NCBI GenBank assembly: GCA_964558415.1
Contig: CAZLDI010000003.1
Span: 1 to 64,000 of the forward strand
Direction: 5' to 3'
Length of the DNA: 64,000 bases
Source: CAZLDI01 sp964558415
GTDB lineage: Bacteria; Chloroflexota; Dehalococcoidia; SM23-28-2; RBG-16-64-32
Part shown: one piece after another, positions 32,144 to 39,127 of the stretch
Position numbering within the stretch: the stretch's first letter is position 1
How the letters are laid out: each line of letters starts with the position of its first letter
Made by a program: the position numbers and the translations under genes
Notes under the pieces: generated by a model
The model's input: only the letters and a program-made list of their open reading frames with translations
Told to the model about the DNA's origin: nothing
Database searches by the model: none

Positions 32144-32172
32144 TTGACGGGCCAGGGGGCGTAAGCTATATT
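32144..32172 (+). promoter_or_regulatory. sigma70-like promoter (TTGACG-17-TATATT) of the desulforedoxin pair
   Basis: TTGACG at 32144-32149 and TATATT at 32167-32172 with a 17-bp spacer; the leader to the TTG at 32222 is about 43 nt and carries GGGAGGA. Confidence 0.7.
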
Positions 32173-32221
32173 GCGCGCTGGACGCTGGCTAGCGCTAAAT
32201 CCATTGGGAGGACGAGGAATC

Positions 32222-32341
32222 TTGGCGAATCAGGTAGGGAAACGGTATCAGTGCACTAACTGCAATACCGAAATGATAGTCACGAAGGGCGGCGACGGCA
32301 GCCTCAGCTGCTGCGGCGTGCCCATGCAGCAGAAGCAATAG
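32222..32341 (+). CDS. desulforedoxin-like protein 1
   Basis: Tiny Fe(Cys)4 or Zn(Cys)4 protein of 39 aa from a TTG start with GGGAGGA upstream. YQCTNCNTEM gives the first CxxC and SCCGVPM the paired Cys-Cys of desulforedoxin. This is the length of free-standing desulforedoxin (36 aa in Desulfovibrio). It is too short for routine gene finders. A paralogue follows after 9 nt. A redox or peroxide-defence role is inferred. Confidence 0.8.
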   Translation: MANQVGKRYQCTNCNTEMIVTKGGDGSLSCCGVPMQQKQ

Positions 32342-32350
32342 GGGGCGGCG

Positions 32351-32494
32351 ATGGCGAATCAGCTAGGCAAACGGTTCCAGTGCGAGAACTGCGGCACTGA
32401 AGTGCTTTGCATCAAGGCCGGAGACGGCGCCGCAGAGTGCTGTGGCAAGCCGATGGAGCTCCTTCAGCCGAAGGTGCTGCCCTCCGCAGACTAG
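32351..32494 (+). CDS. desulforedoxin-like protein 2
   Basis: Paralogue of the preceding gene, 47 aa, beginning MANQLGKRFQCENCGTEVLC and containing ECCGKPMELL. It has one extra Cys after the first CxxC and a short C-terminal extension. The pair could form a heterodimer. It converges with the selenocysteine FTR gene 57 bp further on. Confidence 0.8.
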   Translation: MANQLGKRFQCENCGTEVLCIKAGDGAAECCGKPMELLQPKVLPSAD

Positions 32495-32551
32495 CGAACG
32501 GGATCGCCGGCCCACCGCCCCTATTGTCCCAAGCAGGCTCAGCCCTGATCG

Positions 32552-32980
32552 TTAGTTGGCCTTTGGACCGCGCTTGCTCTTCGGCAGGCGCACGGCGTCC
32601 TTCTCCTCCGGGAACAGCGACTCCCCCAGCGGCGTGACTTCACCGAGCGTGCTGGCGCCCACGTCTCCCGTCTCCTGGTATGAGCGAAGATACTCTTCGC
32701 TTACGAAGAACATTCAGATGCAGAACCCGTCCCGCTCGATGTCCTCGTGGTGACGCTCGCAGGGGCAGATCTTCTTGCGATCCTCATCAGGATCGCCGGA
32801 GAGGGTCATTCAAGGGCAATATAAACGTCCGTGGTTCACCAGGTTCTTGGCGAGCCCGCGCTGGACCTCGTCCACGATCTCCGGCAGCGGGAAGAATTCG
32901 TAAGAGCCTTTCTCCACGTACTTCTCGGACATGCGCCTCGCGCGCTCAAGGGCGTCTTCAAACGTGACTTCTTTCGTCAT
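32552..32980 (-). CDS. ferredoxin:thioredoxin reductase catalytic subunit with two selenocysteines
   Basis: Reduces thioredoxin-type disulfides with ferredoxin electrons through a [4Fe-4S] cluster next to a redox-active pair. The frame from ATG 32980 (GAGGAG upstream) has TGA at codon 57 (32810-32812) and codon 89 (32714-32716) and ends at TAA 32552-32554, giving 142 aa. The FTR signature CPC...CPC...CHC reads CP-U (55-57), CPC (72-74), CI-U (87-89). In the cyanobacterial enzyme the first, third, fourth and fifth of these Cys bind the cluster and the second and sixth form the redox disulfide. Here exactly the last two are UGA. Conserved HHEDIERDGF lies between. Each UGA is followed by a SECIS-like hairpin. 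Two nonsense mutations at just these codons would be a remarkable coincidence. Confidence 0.9.
32684..32700 (-). promoter_or_regulatory. SECIS-like hairpin for FTR codon 89
   Basis: mRNA GCGAAG-AGUAU-CUUCGC: a 6-bp stem, extended by an A-U pair and a GUA/UAC helix past a bulge. The 5-nt loop has G in position 2 and begins 19 nt after the UGA. Confidence 0.7.
32777..32796 (-). promoter_or_regulatory. SECIS-like hairpin for FTR codon 57
   Basis: mRNA GCGAUCC-UGAUGA-GGAUCGC: a perfect 7-bp stem with a 6-nt loop that has G in position 2 and begins 20 nt after the UGA. It fits the bacterial SECIS model closely. Confidence 0.75.
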
Positions 32981-33015
32981 CCTGCCGGCTCCTCGTTAGG
33001 CGAACGGACGCCGTT

Positions 33016-33044
33016 AGCGTATGCCAGGGAGATTCACGAGGCAA
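33016..33044 (-). promoter_or_regulatory. candidate promoter of the FTR gene (TTGCCT-17-TACGCT)
   Basis: On the minus strand TTGCCT (33044-33039) and TACGCT (33021-33016) are 17 bp apart, divergent from the rpsU promoter. Confidence 0.45.
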
Positions 33045-33066
33045 GCGATTCGCCGGCCCGAAATCC

Positions 33067-33096
33067 TTGACAGGCCTGAACGGCGAACCCTATCAT
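33067..33096 (+). promoter_or_regulatory. sigma70-like promoter (TTGACA-18-TATCAT) of rpsU
   Basis: TTGACA at 33067-33072 and TATCAT at 33091-33096 with an 18-bp spacer, about 40 nt before the rpsU start. Confidence 0.7.
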
Positions 33097-33136
33097 ACGC
33101 GAGGTTGCTCCCGACAGGAGCGTTCAGGAGGAATGT

Positions 33137-33331
33137 TTGCCAGAGGTCTACATCAATAGTAGCGACAACTTCGACCAGCAACTGAAGCGCTTCAACAAGA
33201 TGGTCCAGCAGAGCGGCGTCCTGGCCGAAGCGCGGCGGCGCGAACACTACGAACCGCCCAGCATCCGTCGCAAGAAGAAGGCCGCCGCCAAGCGCCGGAA
33301 GAGCGCAAAGAACGCCCAGCGCGGCATCTGA
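33137..33331 (+). CDS. rpsU: 30S ribosomal protein bS21
   Basis: Small-subunit protein of 64 aa, from a TTG start with AGGAGGAA upstream. It has the N-terminal strand PEVYINSSDNFDQQLKRF, the FNKMVQQSGVLAEARRREHY helices and a Lys/Arg-rich tail RRKKKAAAKRRKSAKNAQ. It probably forms one operon with the YqeY-like gene downstream, a common bacterial pairing. Confidence 0.95.
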   Translation: MPEVYINSSDNFDQQLKRFNKMVQQSGVLAEARRREHYEPPSIRRKKKAAAKRRKSAKNAQRGI

Positions 33332-33374
33332 GCCACCCGCCAACTACTTAGAGTGACCTTTCGTCCGATTCTGC

Positions 33375-33830
33375 ATGTCCCTAAAAGAGCAACTGGCAAA
33401 CGACCTGAAGGATGCCTTGCGCGCAGCCGATGAGCCTCGCAAGACTGCGATCCGTATGGCCATGACGGCGATCAAGAACGCCGAAGTTGCGGCCATCAAG
33501 CAGTTCGATGACGCGGAAGTCTTGACGGTGATCGCGAAGCAGGCCAAGCAGGGCCGCGAGAGTATCGAGGAGTTCACGAAGGCCGGCCGCCAGGATCTGG
33601 TGGATAAGGAAGCGGCGGAGCTGCGGATACTGGAAGCTTACCTGCCACCTTCGCTCGGGCGTGCCGAGATCGAGGTAGAGGCCCGCAAGGCCGTCGCCGA
33701 GGCCGGCGCAGCCGGTCCGGGCGACAAGGGCAGGGTGATGTCGGTCTTAATGCCGCGCATGGCGGGCCGCGCAGACGGTCGCCTCGTGAACGAAGTCGTC
33801 ACCGAGGTGCTCGCCAACCTCACCGCATAA
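33375..33830 (+). CDS. GatB/YqeY domain protein
   Basis: Stand-alone GatB/YqeY-type protein of 151 aa. MSLKEQLANDLKDALRA, RMAMTAIKNAE, VIAKQAKQGRESIEEF and LRILEAYLP are family blocks. It resembles the tRNA-binding tail of GatB, but no amidotransferase function is established. It follows rpsU by 43 nt. Confidence 0.93.
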   Translation: MSLKEQLANDLKDALRAADEPRKTAIRMAMTAIKNAEVAAIKQFDDAEVLTVIAKQAKQGRESIEEFTKAGRQDLVDKEAAELRILEAYLPPSLGRAEIEVEARKAVAEAGAAGPGDKGRVMSVLMPRMAGRADGRLVNEVVTEVLANLTA

Positions 33831-33960
33831 CTACGGCTCCTGCACCCTGCTCGTCCCACGAACCCACCATCAACTCGCCAATCCCCGCCCCCCGCTGCCA
33901 AGGCCCCACGGCGATGCCCTCGCGCGTTTGTTATCATGAGATGGTGAGGATGGCGCTATT

Positions 33961-35628
33961 ATGAGGGGCTCTACCAGGCGCGGTGGAGAGGTTATCTCGC
34001 CGTTTCGATCGTTTCTGTTCGCGGCGGCGATAAGCGCGGCGTTCCTGGTGACGCTCGTCCCGATTACTTCGGGTGAGACCTCTCTCAGCAAGGGCGACAT
34101 CGCCTACAAGACGTTCGAGACAGGCGGCGCTGTCATCATCGAGAAGGGCGACGCTATCAGCGAAACGCAGCTGGAGCGAATCCGAGAGGCAGGCCTGCTG
34201 GAGAACAAGGTCGAGGGGGCGGACGTAGCGGCCGCGGTCATCGTCGCGGTCCTCGGCGGCGCGCTGCTGGGCCTTTACGTCTACCTGTTCCAACCCAAAG
34301 AGGTCAACAATCTCGCCCGCCTGATCATGGTGGGCCTCCTCGTGGTACTGTGGGTAGCCGCCGCGAAGGTGTTCCTGTCGCTCACGCTGCCCGACAACGA
34401 CCGGCTGTACCTCGGGTATATCCTGCCCGTGGCAGCGGCGCCGATGCTGGTTGCGACGCTGCTGGACGGCGGCCTCGGCGTCGCCATCGCGGCGCTGCTG
34501 GCCGTGCTGGCTGCTTTCGCCGGCTACGCGCTGCCCGACGCCCGGCAGTCGCCAACGACTGCCGCGCTCGACCCGCTCCAGATGGTGATGGTCTTCTCGC
34601 TGGGCAGCCTCGCCGGCATCCTGGCTATTCGCCGCGCTGAGCGTGTGAACGCCTACGCGATGGCGGGCGCGACAGTCGCGCTCGTGACCTTCGCGCTCCT
34701 GTTCGCCTTCTGGCTGTTGTCGTCCGACCGTGCCGGCGTAGACTTGATCTGGATGGCGTTCGCTTCGGCGCTCGGTGGCTTCGGCGCCGCGATCATCACC
34801 GTCGGCGCTACCGCTGTGTTGGGCGTAATCTTCGGCGTCACGACTCGGATACAGCTCATGGAGCTGGCGCAGCTCAGCCACCCTCTCCTCCGCCAGCTAC
34901 AGGAGAAAGCGCCAGGCACGTTTCACCACAGCGTGATCGTAGGGAACCTGGCGGAGCGGGCGGCAGACCTGACGGAGGCGGACTCGCTGCTGGTGCGCGT
35001 TGGCTGCTACTTCCACGACATTGGGAAGATCGCCAAGCCCGGTTACTACATCGAGAACCAGATAGACGTCAGCAACCCCCACGACAAGCTCCAGCCGAAG
35101 GAGAGCGCGAAGCTCATCTCGGAGCATGTCCGCGTGGGGCTGGAGCTCACCGGCCGCTACAGGGTGCCGTCCAAGGTGCGTGCTTTCATCCCGGAGCACC
35201 ACGGGACGCGGCTGGTCACGTACTTCTACCGCAAGGCGACTGAACGTGACCCTACCACGGATCCGGAGCGCTTCCGCTACCCCGGGCCGAAGCCGCAGAG
35301 CAAGGAGACCGCGATCGTGATGCTCGCTGACTCCACCGAGGCGGTGGTGCGCTCCAGCCGTGACCGTTCTCACGAGAAGATCGATGAACTCGTGGACAGC
35401 GTCATCGCCGAGCGCGTGTCCGAGGGGCAATTCGACGAGTGCGATCTGACGATGCGGGACCTCAAGGTGATAGCCGAGTCCTTCAAGAACACGCTGCGCG
35501 GCATCTACCACCCACGCATCGAGTACCCCGCGCCCACTAAGGGCGAGCTGCAGGCGACAGGATCGGGTGCCGCGGTTGGCTTCTTGAAGCCGCCGGCCGA
35601 GCCGATGGAAGCGCCTCCACAGCGTTAG
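33961..35628 (+). CDS. 7TM-HD family phosphohydrolase (PgpH-like)
   Basis: Membrane protein of 555 aa. One N-terminal helix (about 15-33) and a short extracytoplasmic region (about 35-80, without the full 7TM-7TMR-HDED domain) precede about seven membrane helices (about 84-300) and a cytoplasmic HD domain (about 315-490). HD-domain residues are in GTFHHSVIVGNLAE, CYFHDIGKIAKPGYY and FIPEHHGT. PgpH proteins of this build hydrolyse cyclic di-AMP. The extracellular part is much shorter than in Listeria PgpH (about 45 versus several hundred residues), so ligand sensing may differ. A TATCAT box at 33933-33938 is a possible -10. Confidence 0.9.
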   Translation: MRGSTRRGGEVISPFRSFLFAAAISAAFLVTLVPITSGETSLSKGDIAYKTFETGGAVIIEKGDAISETQLERIREAGLLENKVEGADVAAAVIVAVLGGALLGLYVYLFQPKEVNNLARLIMVGLLVVLWVAAAKVFLSLTLPDNDRLYLGYILPVAAAPMLVATLLDGGLGVAIAALLAVLAAFAGYALPDARQSPTTAALDPLQMVMVFSLGSLAGILAIRRAERVNAYAMAGATVALVTFALLFAFWLLSSDRAGVDLIWMAFASALGGFGAAIITVGATAVLGVIFGVTTRIQLMELAQLSHPLLRQLQEKAPGTFHHSVIVGNLAERAADLTEADSLLVRVGCYFHDIGKIAKPGYYIENQIDVSNPHDKLQPKESAKLISEHVRVGLELTGRYRVPSKVRAFIPEHHGTRLVTYFYRKATERDPTTDPERFRYPGPKPQSKETAIVMLADSTEAVVRSSRDRSHEKIDELVDSVIAERVSEGQFDECDLTMRDLKVIAESFKNTLRGIYHPRIEYPAPTKGELQATGSGAAVGFLKPPAEPMEAPPQR

Positions 35629-35646
35629 GGGCGCGTCGCCAAAGCG

Positions 35647-35675
35647 TTGATGCCGAGCCGCGTTCACCGCATAAT
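35647..35675 (+). promoter_or_regulatory. sigma70-like promoter (TTGATG-17-CATAAT) of the DinB pair
   Basis: TTGATG at 35647-35652 and CATAAT at 35670-35675, 17 bp apart, about 40 nt before the TTG start at 35718. Confidence 0.55.
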
Positions 35676-35717
35676 GGGCGGCGCTGCAAATCGTCATAAG
35701 ATCAAAGGAGGAGCCTT

Positions 35718-36233
35718 TTGGACGCCGTATCCCTCTTGACCGATCAGATCAAGCAAGCCCATGAGGTCGTCGTTGCCACGATCGGCGACCTGACGGCTGA
35801 GCAGGCGCACTTCGCGCCGGCCGGCAATGCGAACGCGATCGCTCCGTTGCTTGTGCACCTTGTCTCTGGAGAGGACATCTTCCTCAACATGACGACCGGC
35901 CGGCAGCCGCTGGCGATGAGCGTGTACGCCGGCAAGACTGGCGCCAGCGAGGCACATCCCATGGGTGACTACGGAGACTGGGCCAAGCGCGTGAAGGTAG
36001 AGCTGCCGCAGTTTAGCGACTACATGCAAGCGGTTTTCAAGGGCACGGAGGCCTACGTTGCCGGCCTTAAGCCGGAAGAGCTTGACCGAGAGCTCGATCT
36101 GACCACCTTCGGTCTCGGCAAGTTGAGTCTGGGCGCGTTCATCGCGCTCACGGCCGTGATCCACCCCTCTAACCACGTCGGCGAGATATCCTGCCTGAAG
36201 GGCTTGCAGGGGGCTAAGGGGTACCCGTTCTAG
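35718..36233 (+). CDS. DinB-like four-helix protein 1
   Basis: DinB/YfiT-type metal-binding four-helix bundle of 171 aa, from a TTG start with AGGAGGAG upstream. Candidate metal ligands are His in LLVHLVSGED and the His pair of VIHPSNHVGEI. Family members include thiol-dependent transferases, but most are uncharacterised. The next gene is a paralogue. Confidence 0.82.
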   Translation: MDAVSLLTDQIKQAHEVVVATIGDLTAEQAHFAPAGNANAIAPLLVHLVSGEDIFLNMTTGRQPLAMSVYAGKTGASEAHPMGDYGDWAKRVKVELPQFSDYMQAVFKGTEAYVAGLKPEELDRELDLTTFGLGKLSLGAFIALTAVIHPSNHVGEISCLKGLQGAKGYPF

Positions 36234-36245
36234 GGTGGCAACAAC

Positions 36246-36764
36246 GTGGACTCAATCGCGCTCCTCAACAAGCAAATCGAACTTGCGCATCTGATGCTGG
36301 AAGGGACGATGTCGGACGTCACGCCGGAGCAGGCGCACTGGTATCCGGGCGACAGGGCGGCGTCAATCGGTGGCAATTACGCGCATCTTCTACTGGTGGA
36401 GGATAGGTATATTAACGGGCTGCGCGGTGCGCTGCCACTCGCGGAATCGGCATTCGCCGACAGAATGGGTGTAAGCGAGCCTCTTCCTTTTGGCAACCCC
36501 TGGGACGAATGGGCCCGTCGAGTGAAAATGGATCTTCCCGCGGTCAGGGCGTACGCTCAGGCAGTCTATAAGAACACGAGCGAGTACGTCGGTTCCCTCG
36601 AGCCCGATGACCTAACGGGCGAACGAGACCTGACCAGCATAGGCGGCGGCAAACAGGGCATTGGATGGGTACTTTCGGTGACCATCATCGCGCATATCAA
36701 CATGCACCACGGTGAGATCTCCTTCCTGAAAGGTCTGCAAGGCGGCAGGGGCTACCCGATTTAG
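36246..36764 (+). CDS. DinB-like four-helix protein 2
   Basis: Paralogue of the preceding gene, 172 aa, from a GTG start 12 nt after its stop. It shares the ending FLKGLQGGRGYPI. Putative metal His residues are in YAHLLLVEDR and HINMHHGEI. It is a tandem duplication with the first copy. The stop is convergent with the acyl-CoA-synthetase-like gene. Confidence 0.82.
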   Translation: MDSIALLNKQIELAHLMLEGTMSDVTPEQAHWYPGDRAASIGGNYAHLLLVEDRYINGLRGALPLAESAFADRMGVSEPLPFGNPWDEWARRVKMDLPAVRAYAQAVYKNTSEYVGSLEPDDLTGERDLTSIGGGKQGIGWVLSVTIIAHINMHHGEISFLKGLQGGRGYPI

Positions 36765-38245
36765 GTCTCGCGCTCCTGCCGATACCTCACATACCGCGCC
36801 AGCGTCCGCACCGCGCGCTCAACGCTTGGGAAGATTGCGACTCCTGCCTCAACGAGGCGCTCACGTGAAGCAGAGACCACGCGCCACTGGTTCTCGTCGG
36901 AGTAGTCTGACGGCGCGAGAACGACCGCAAACGGTTTCGTGGTCTGGGCGGCTATCTGGATGAAACGCTCCGTTACGCGGGCGATGATCGCCTGGGGGTC
37001 CGGCCGCCCGAACGCCCACGGCTCGCCGATGTTCCCGACCAGCAGGTCGATGCCAGCGCTTTCGTTCAGCCACTCCAGCACCCGCGCCCCGCCGAGCCCG
37101 CTGCCGGCGAGAATCGACTGATCGACCGGGTTCGTGACCCACCCTGCCAGGTCGGGCGCTTTCTCGGCGATCTTCCGTTCTACGTCAGTGGGAAGCGCCG
37201 GCACCGCCAGCCCCAGCTCCTCGCAGAGATCCGCGGTGAGCACCGACCTGCCGCCGCCCGCGCCCACCATTCCGAGTCTCGGCCGCTCATCGTCGCCCGC
37301 TCCAGACGCGGAGCGGACCGGGCGAGTCGAAGGGCCTTCTGACCATGGCTTCATGTACGCCAGGGCTATCAGCATATCGATCAGGTCCTCGACAGTGTCC
37401 ACGGATAGCGAGCCCGCCTGGGCGACCGCGGCGTTCCAGATCGCGCTCTCGCCGGCCAGCGCCGCCGTGTGGGAAGACGCTGTCCGCGCGCCCGCCCCGG
37501 TGCGGCCGCCCTTCAGGACGACCACCGGCTTGCGCGCCGACGCGCCACGCAGCGCTGACATGAATCGCCGCCCGTCGCGCACCCCCTCGATGTACGCGCC
37601 GATAACCCGCGTCTTGTTGTCCTTCGCGAAGTAGTCGAGAAAGTCGCACTCGTCCAGGTCGAGGGCGTTTCCGTAGCTGACCGCCTTCGAGAAGCGGAAA
37701 CCGCGGGAGCCACCGAAGTGCGTAAGCTCGAACAGCAGGTTGCCGCTCTGCGACAGGAAGCCGATGACGCCGGCCTCGCGGGACATGTCAGTGCGGAAGG
37801 AGATGCCCTCTGCCGGATGCAGTAGCCCCATGCAGTTGGGCCCGATGAGCCGAACGCCTGCGGCGCGCGCTGTCTCCAGCAGGCGACGTTCCAGGTCCGC
37901 AGCGTCCGGCCTACCTGTCTCGCTGAACCGCCCGGTGAACAGTTGCAGCACCTTCACGCCCGCCGCGGCGCAGTCGTTTACCAGGTCCAGGATATGGTCG
38001 GACGGGATGCAGGAGATCACGTAGTCGACACCGCCGGGAATCTCACGGAGCGACCGCCGCGTTGGCAGACCGAGGATCTCGTCTCCGCGCGGATTCACTG
38101 GATGAATGACGCCCTTGAACCCGAAGTGCTGGAGCGATCGCACGTAGTCGTAACCCGGCGTATCCGGGTTCGTGGATGCGCCGACCACCGCGATAGACCG
38201 GGGGTGAAACGCGGCGTCGATGAGGGCGGTGGCGTCCGAGGTCAC
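36761..38245 (-). CDS. ADP-forming acyl-CoA synthetase alpha-type protein (CoA-binding and ligase domains)
   Basis: Protein of 494 aa homologous to the alpha part of ADP-forming acetate-CoA ligase. The N-terminal CoA-binding Rossmann domain (about 5-140) has PRSIAVVGASTNPDTPGYD and GPNCMGLLHP. The succinyl-CoA-ligase-like domain carries the FLSQSGNLLFEL and SSHTAALAG blocks, whose His is the phosphohistidine of the family. No ATP-grasp domain follows, so a separate beta subunit would be needed. The start is uncertain: the GTG at 38245 matches the family N-terminus, and an ATG at 38302 would add 19 residues. A longer open frame further upstream is only antisense to purQ. Confidence 0.85.
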   Translation of the reverse strand: MTSDATALIDAAFHPRSIAVVGASTNPDTPGYDYVRSLQHFGFKGVIHPVNPRGDEILGLPTRRSLREIPGGVDYVISCIPSDHILDLVNDCAAAGVKVLQLFTGRFSETGRPDAADLERRLLETARAAGVRLIGPNCMGLLHPAEGISFRTDMSREAGVIGFLSQSGNLLFELTHFGGSRGFRFSKAVSYGNALDLDECDFLDYFAKDNKTRVIGAYIEGVRDGRRFMSALRGASARKPVVVLKGGRTGAGARTASSHTAALAGESAIWNAAVAQAGSLSVDTVEDLIDMLIALAYMKPWSEGPSTRPVRSASGAGDDERPRLGMVGAGGGRSVLTADLCEELGLAVPALPTDVERKIAEKAPDLAGWVTNPVDQSILAGSGLGGARVLEWLNESAGIDLLVGNIGEPWAFGRPDPQAIIARVTERFIQIAAQTTKPFAVVLAPSDYSDENQWRVVSASRERLVEAGVAIFPSVERAVRTLARYVRYRQERET

Positions 38246-38359
38246 GGACGTGAGGATACGACAACCCGCCCGTAGAGACAGCAGCTTCAGCTCAGTCCTC
38301 ATGAATCCTGACTGGCGAGCAGTAGGTGGCGGCAGCGTCTGCGGCGTCGTGGCTCTTCT

Positions 38360-38389
38360 TTGATGCTCCCTCCTGCAATGCTCTACGAT
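38360..38389 (+). promoter_or_regulatory. promoter (TTGATG-18-TACGAT) of purQ, leaderless type
   Basis: TTGATG at 38360-38365, TACGAT at 38384-38389; the -10 ends 9 nt before the ATG at 38399, as at 1704, 4260 and 13663. Confidence 0.5.
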
Positions 38390-38398
38390 GACAGCGGA

Positions 38399-39100
38399 AT
38401 GCGCTTCGCCGTCGTTGTTTTTCCCGGCACCTGGAGCGACCACGACTCCCAGTACTCGCTCGTGACGGGTGCTGGACAGGATGCCGACCTCGTCTGGCAT
38501 CGTGAGACAGACCTTTCCCGCTACGACTGCGTGGTCCTGCCGGGCGGCTTCTCCTACGGCGACTACCTCCGCTGCGGTGCGATCGCGCGCTTCTCGCCGG
38601 TGATGGATGCCGTTGTTCGTCACGCGGAGGCGGGTAAGCCCGTCATCGGCATCTGCAACGGTTTCCAGGTGCTCTGCGAGGCGCACCTGCTGCCGGGCGC
38701 GCTCATGCGCAACGACTCCCTCCAGTATCGCTGTGAGTGGGTCAACCTGCGCGTCGAGAGGGTTGACACGCCCTTCACGAACCTCTGCGAGCCGGGCCAG
38801 GTCCTGCGCGTTCCGGTCTCCCACGGCGAAGGCCGTTACTTCGCCGACCCTGCGACGCTCGATGATCTGGAAGCGAGCGGGCGGGTGGTGTTCCGCTACT
38901 GCACCCCGGACGGCGAGATCACGACGCAGGCGAATCCCAACGGCAGTGAGCGGAACATCGCCGGAATCGTCAACGAACGGCGCAACGTGCTGGGCATGAT
39001 GCCGCACCCGGAGCGGGCCTGCGAGGCGCTTCTGGGCGGCGAAGACGGCCTTCTACTGTGGCAATCTGTGGTGGAGTGGGCGAAGGCGGCAGTGGCCTAG
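38399..39100 (+). CDS. purQ: phosphoribosylformylglycinamidine synthase, glutaminase subunit
   Basis: Class I glutamine amidotransferase of 233 aa that supplies ammonia to PurL. RFAVVVFPGTWSDHD starts the domain, the nucleophile is the Cys of GICNGFQVLCEA, and the His-Glu of MMPHPERA completes the triad. PVSHGEGRY is typical of PurQ. The start at 38399 (MRFAVVVFPG) matches family N-termini; the frame is open 13 codons further upstream but passes through the promoter. purL lies 2.6 kb downstream; no purS gene was recognised between them. Confidence 0.96.
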   Translation: MRFAVVVFPGTWSDHDSQYSLVTGAGQDADLVWHRETDLSRYDCVVLPGGFSYGDYLRCGAIARFSPVMDAVVRHAEAGKPVIGICNGFQVLCEAHLLPGALMRNDSLQYRCEWVNLRVERVDTPFTNLCEPGQVLRVPVSHGEGRYFADPATLDDLEASGRVVFRYCTPDGEITTQANPNGSERNIAGIVNERRNVLGMMPHPERACEALLGGEDGLLLWQSVVEWAKAAVA

Positions 39101-39127
39101 CGTAGTGGTGCGAGGACACCCACTCTC

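Noticed and set aside
32551..32980. Reading the FTR and rhodanese UGA codons as evidence of a genome-wide recoded UGA (Trp or Gly)
   Set aside because: UGA is the clean stop codon of many intact genes here, including folP, purL, dnaB, hom and the P450, so recoding is confined to these sites.
38246..39007. N-terminal extension of the acyl-CoA synthetase-like gene
   Set aside because: The extension is antisense to purQ and does not resemble the family; the CoA-binding domain begins near 38245.
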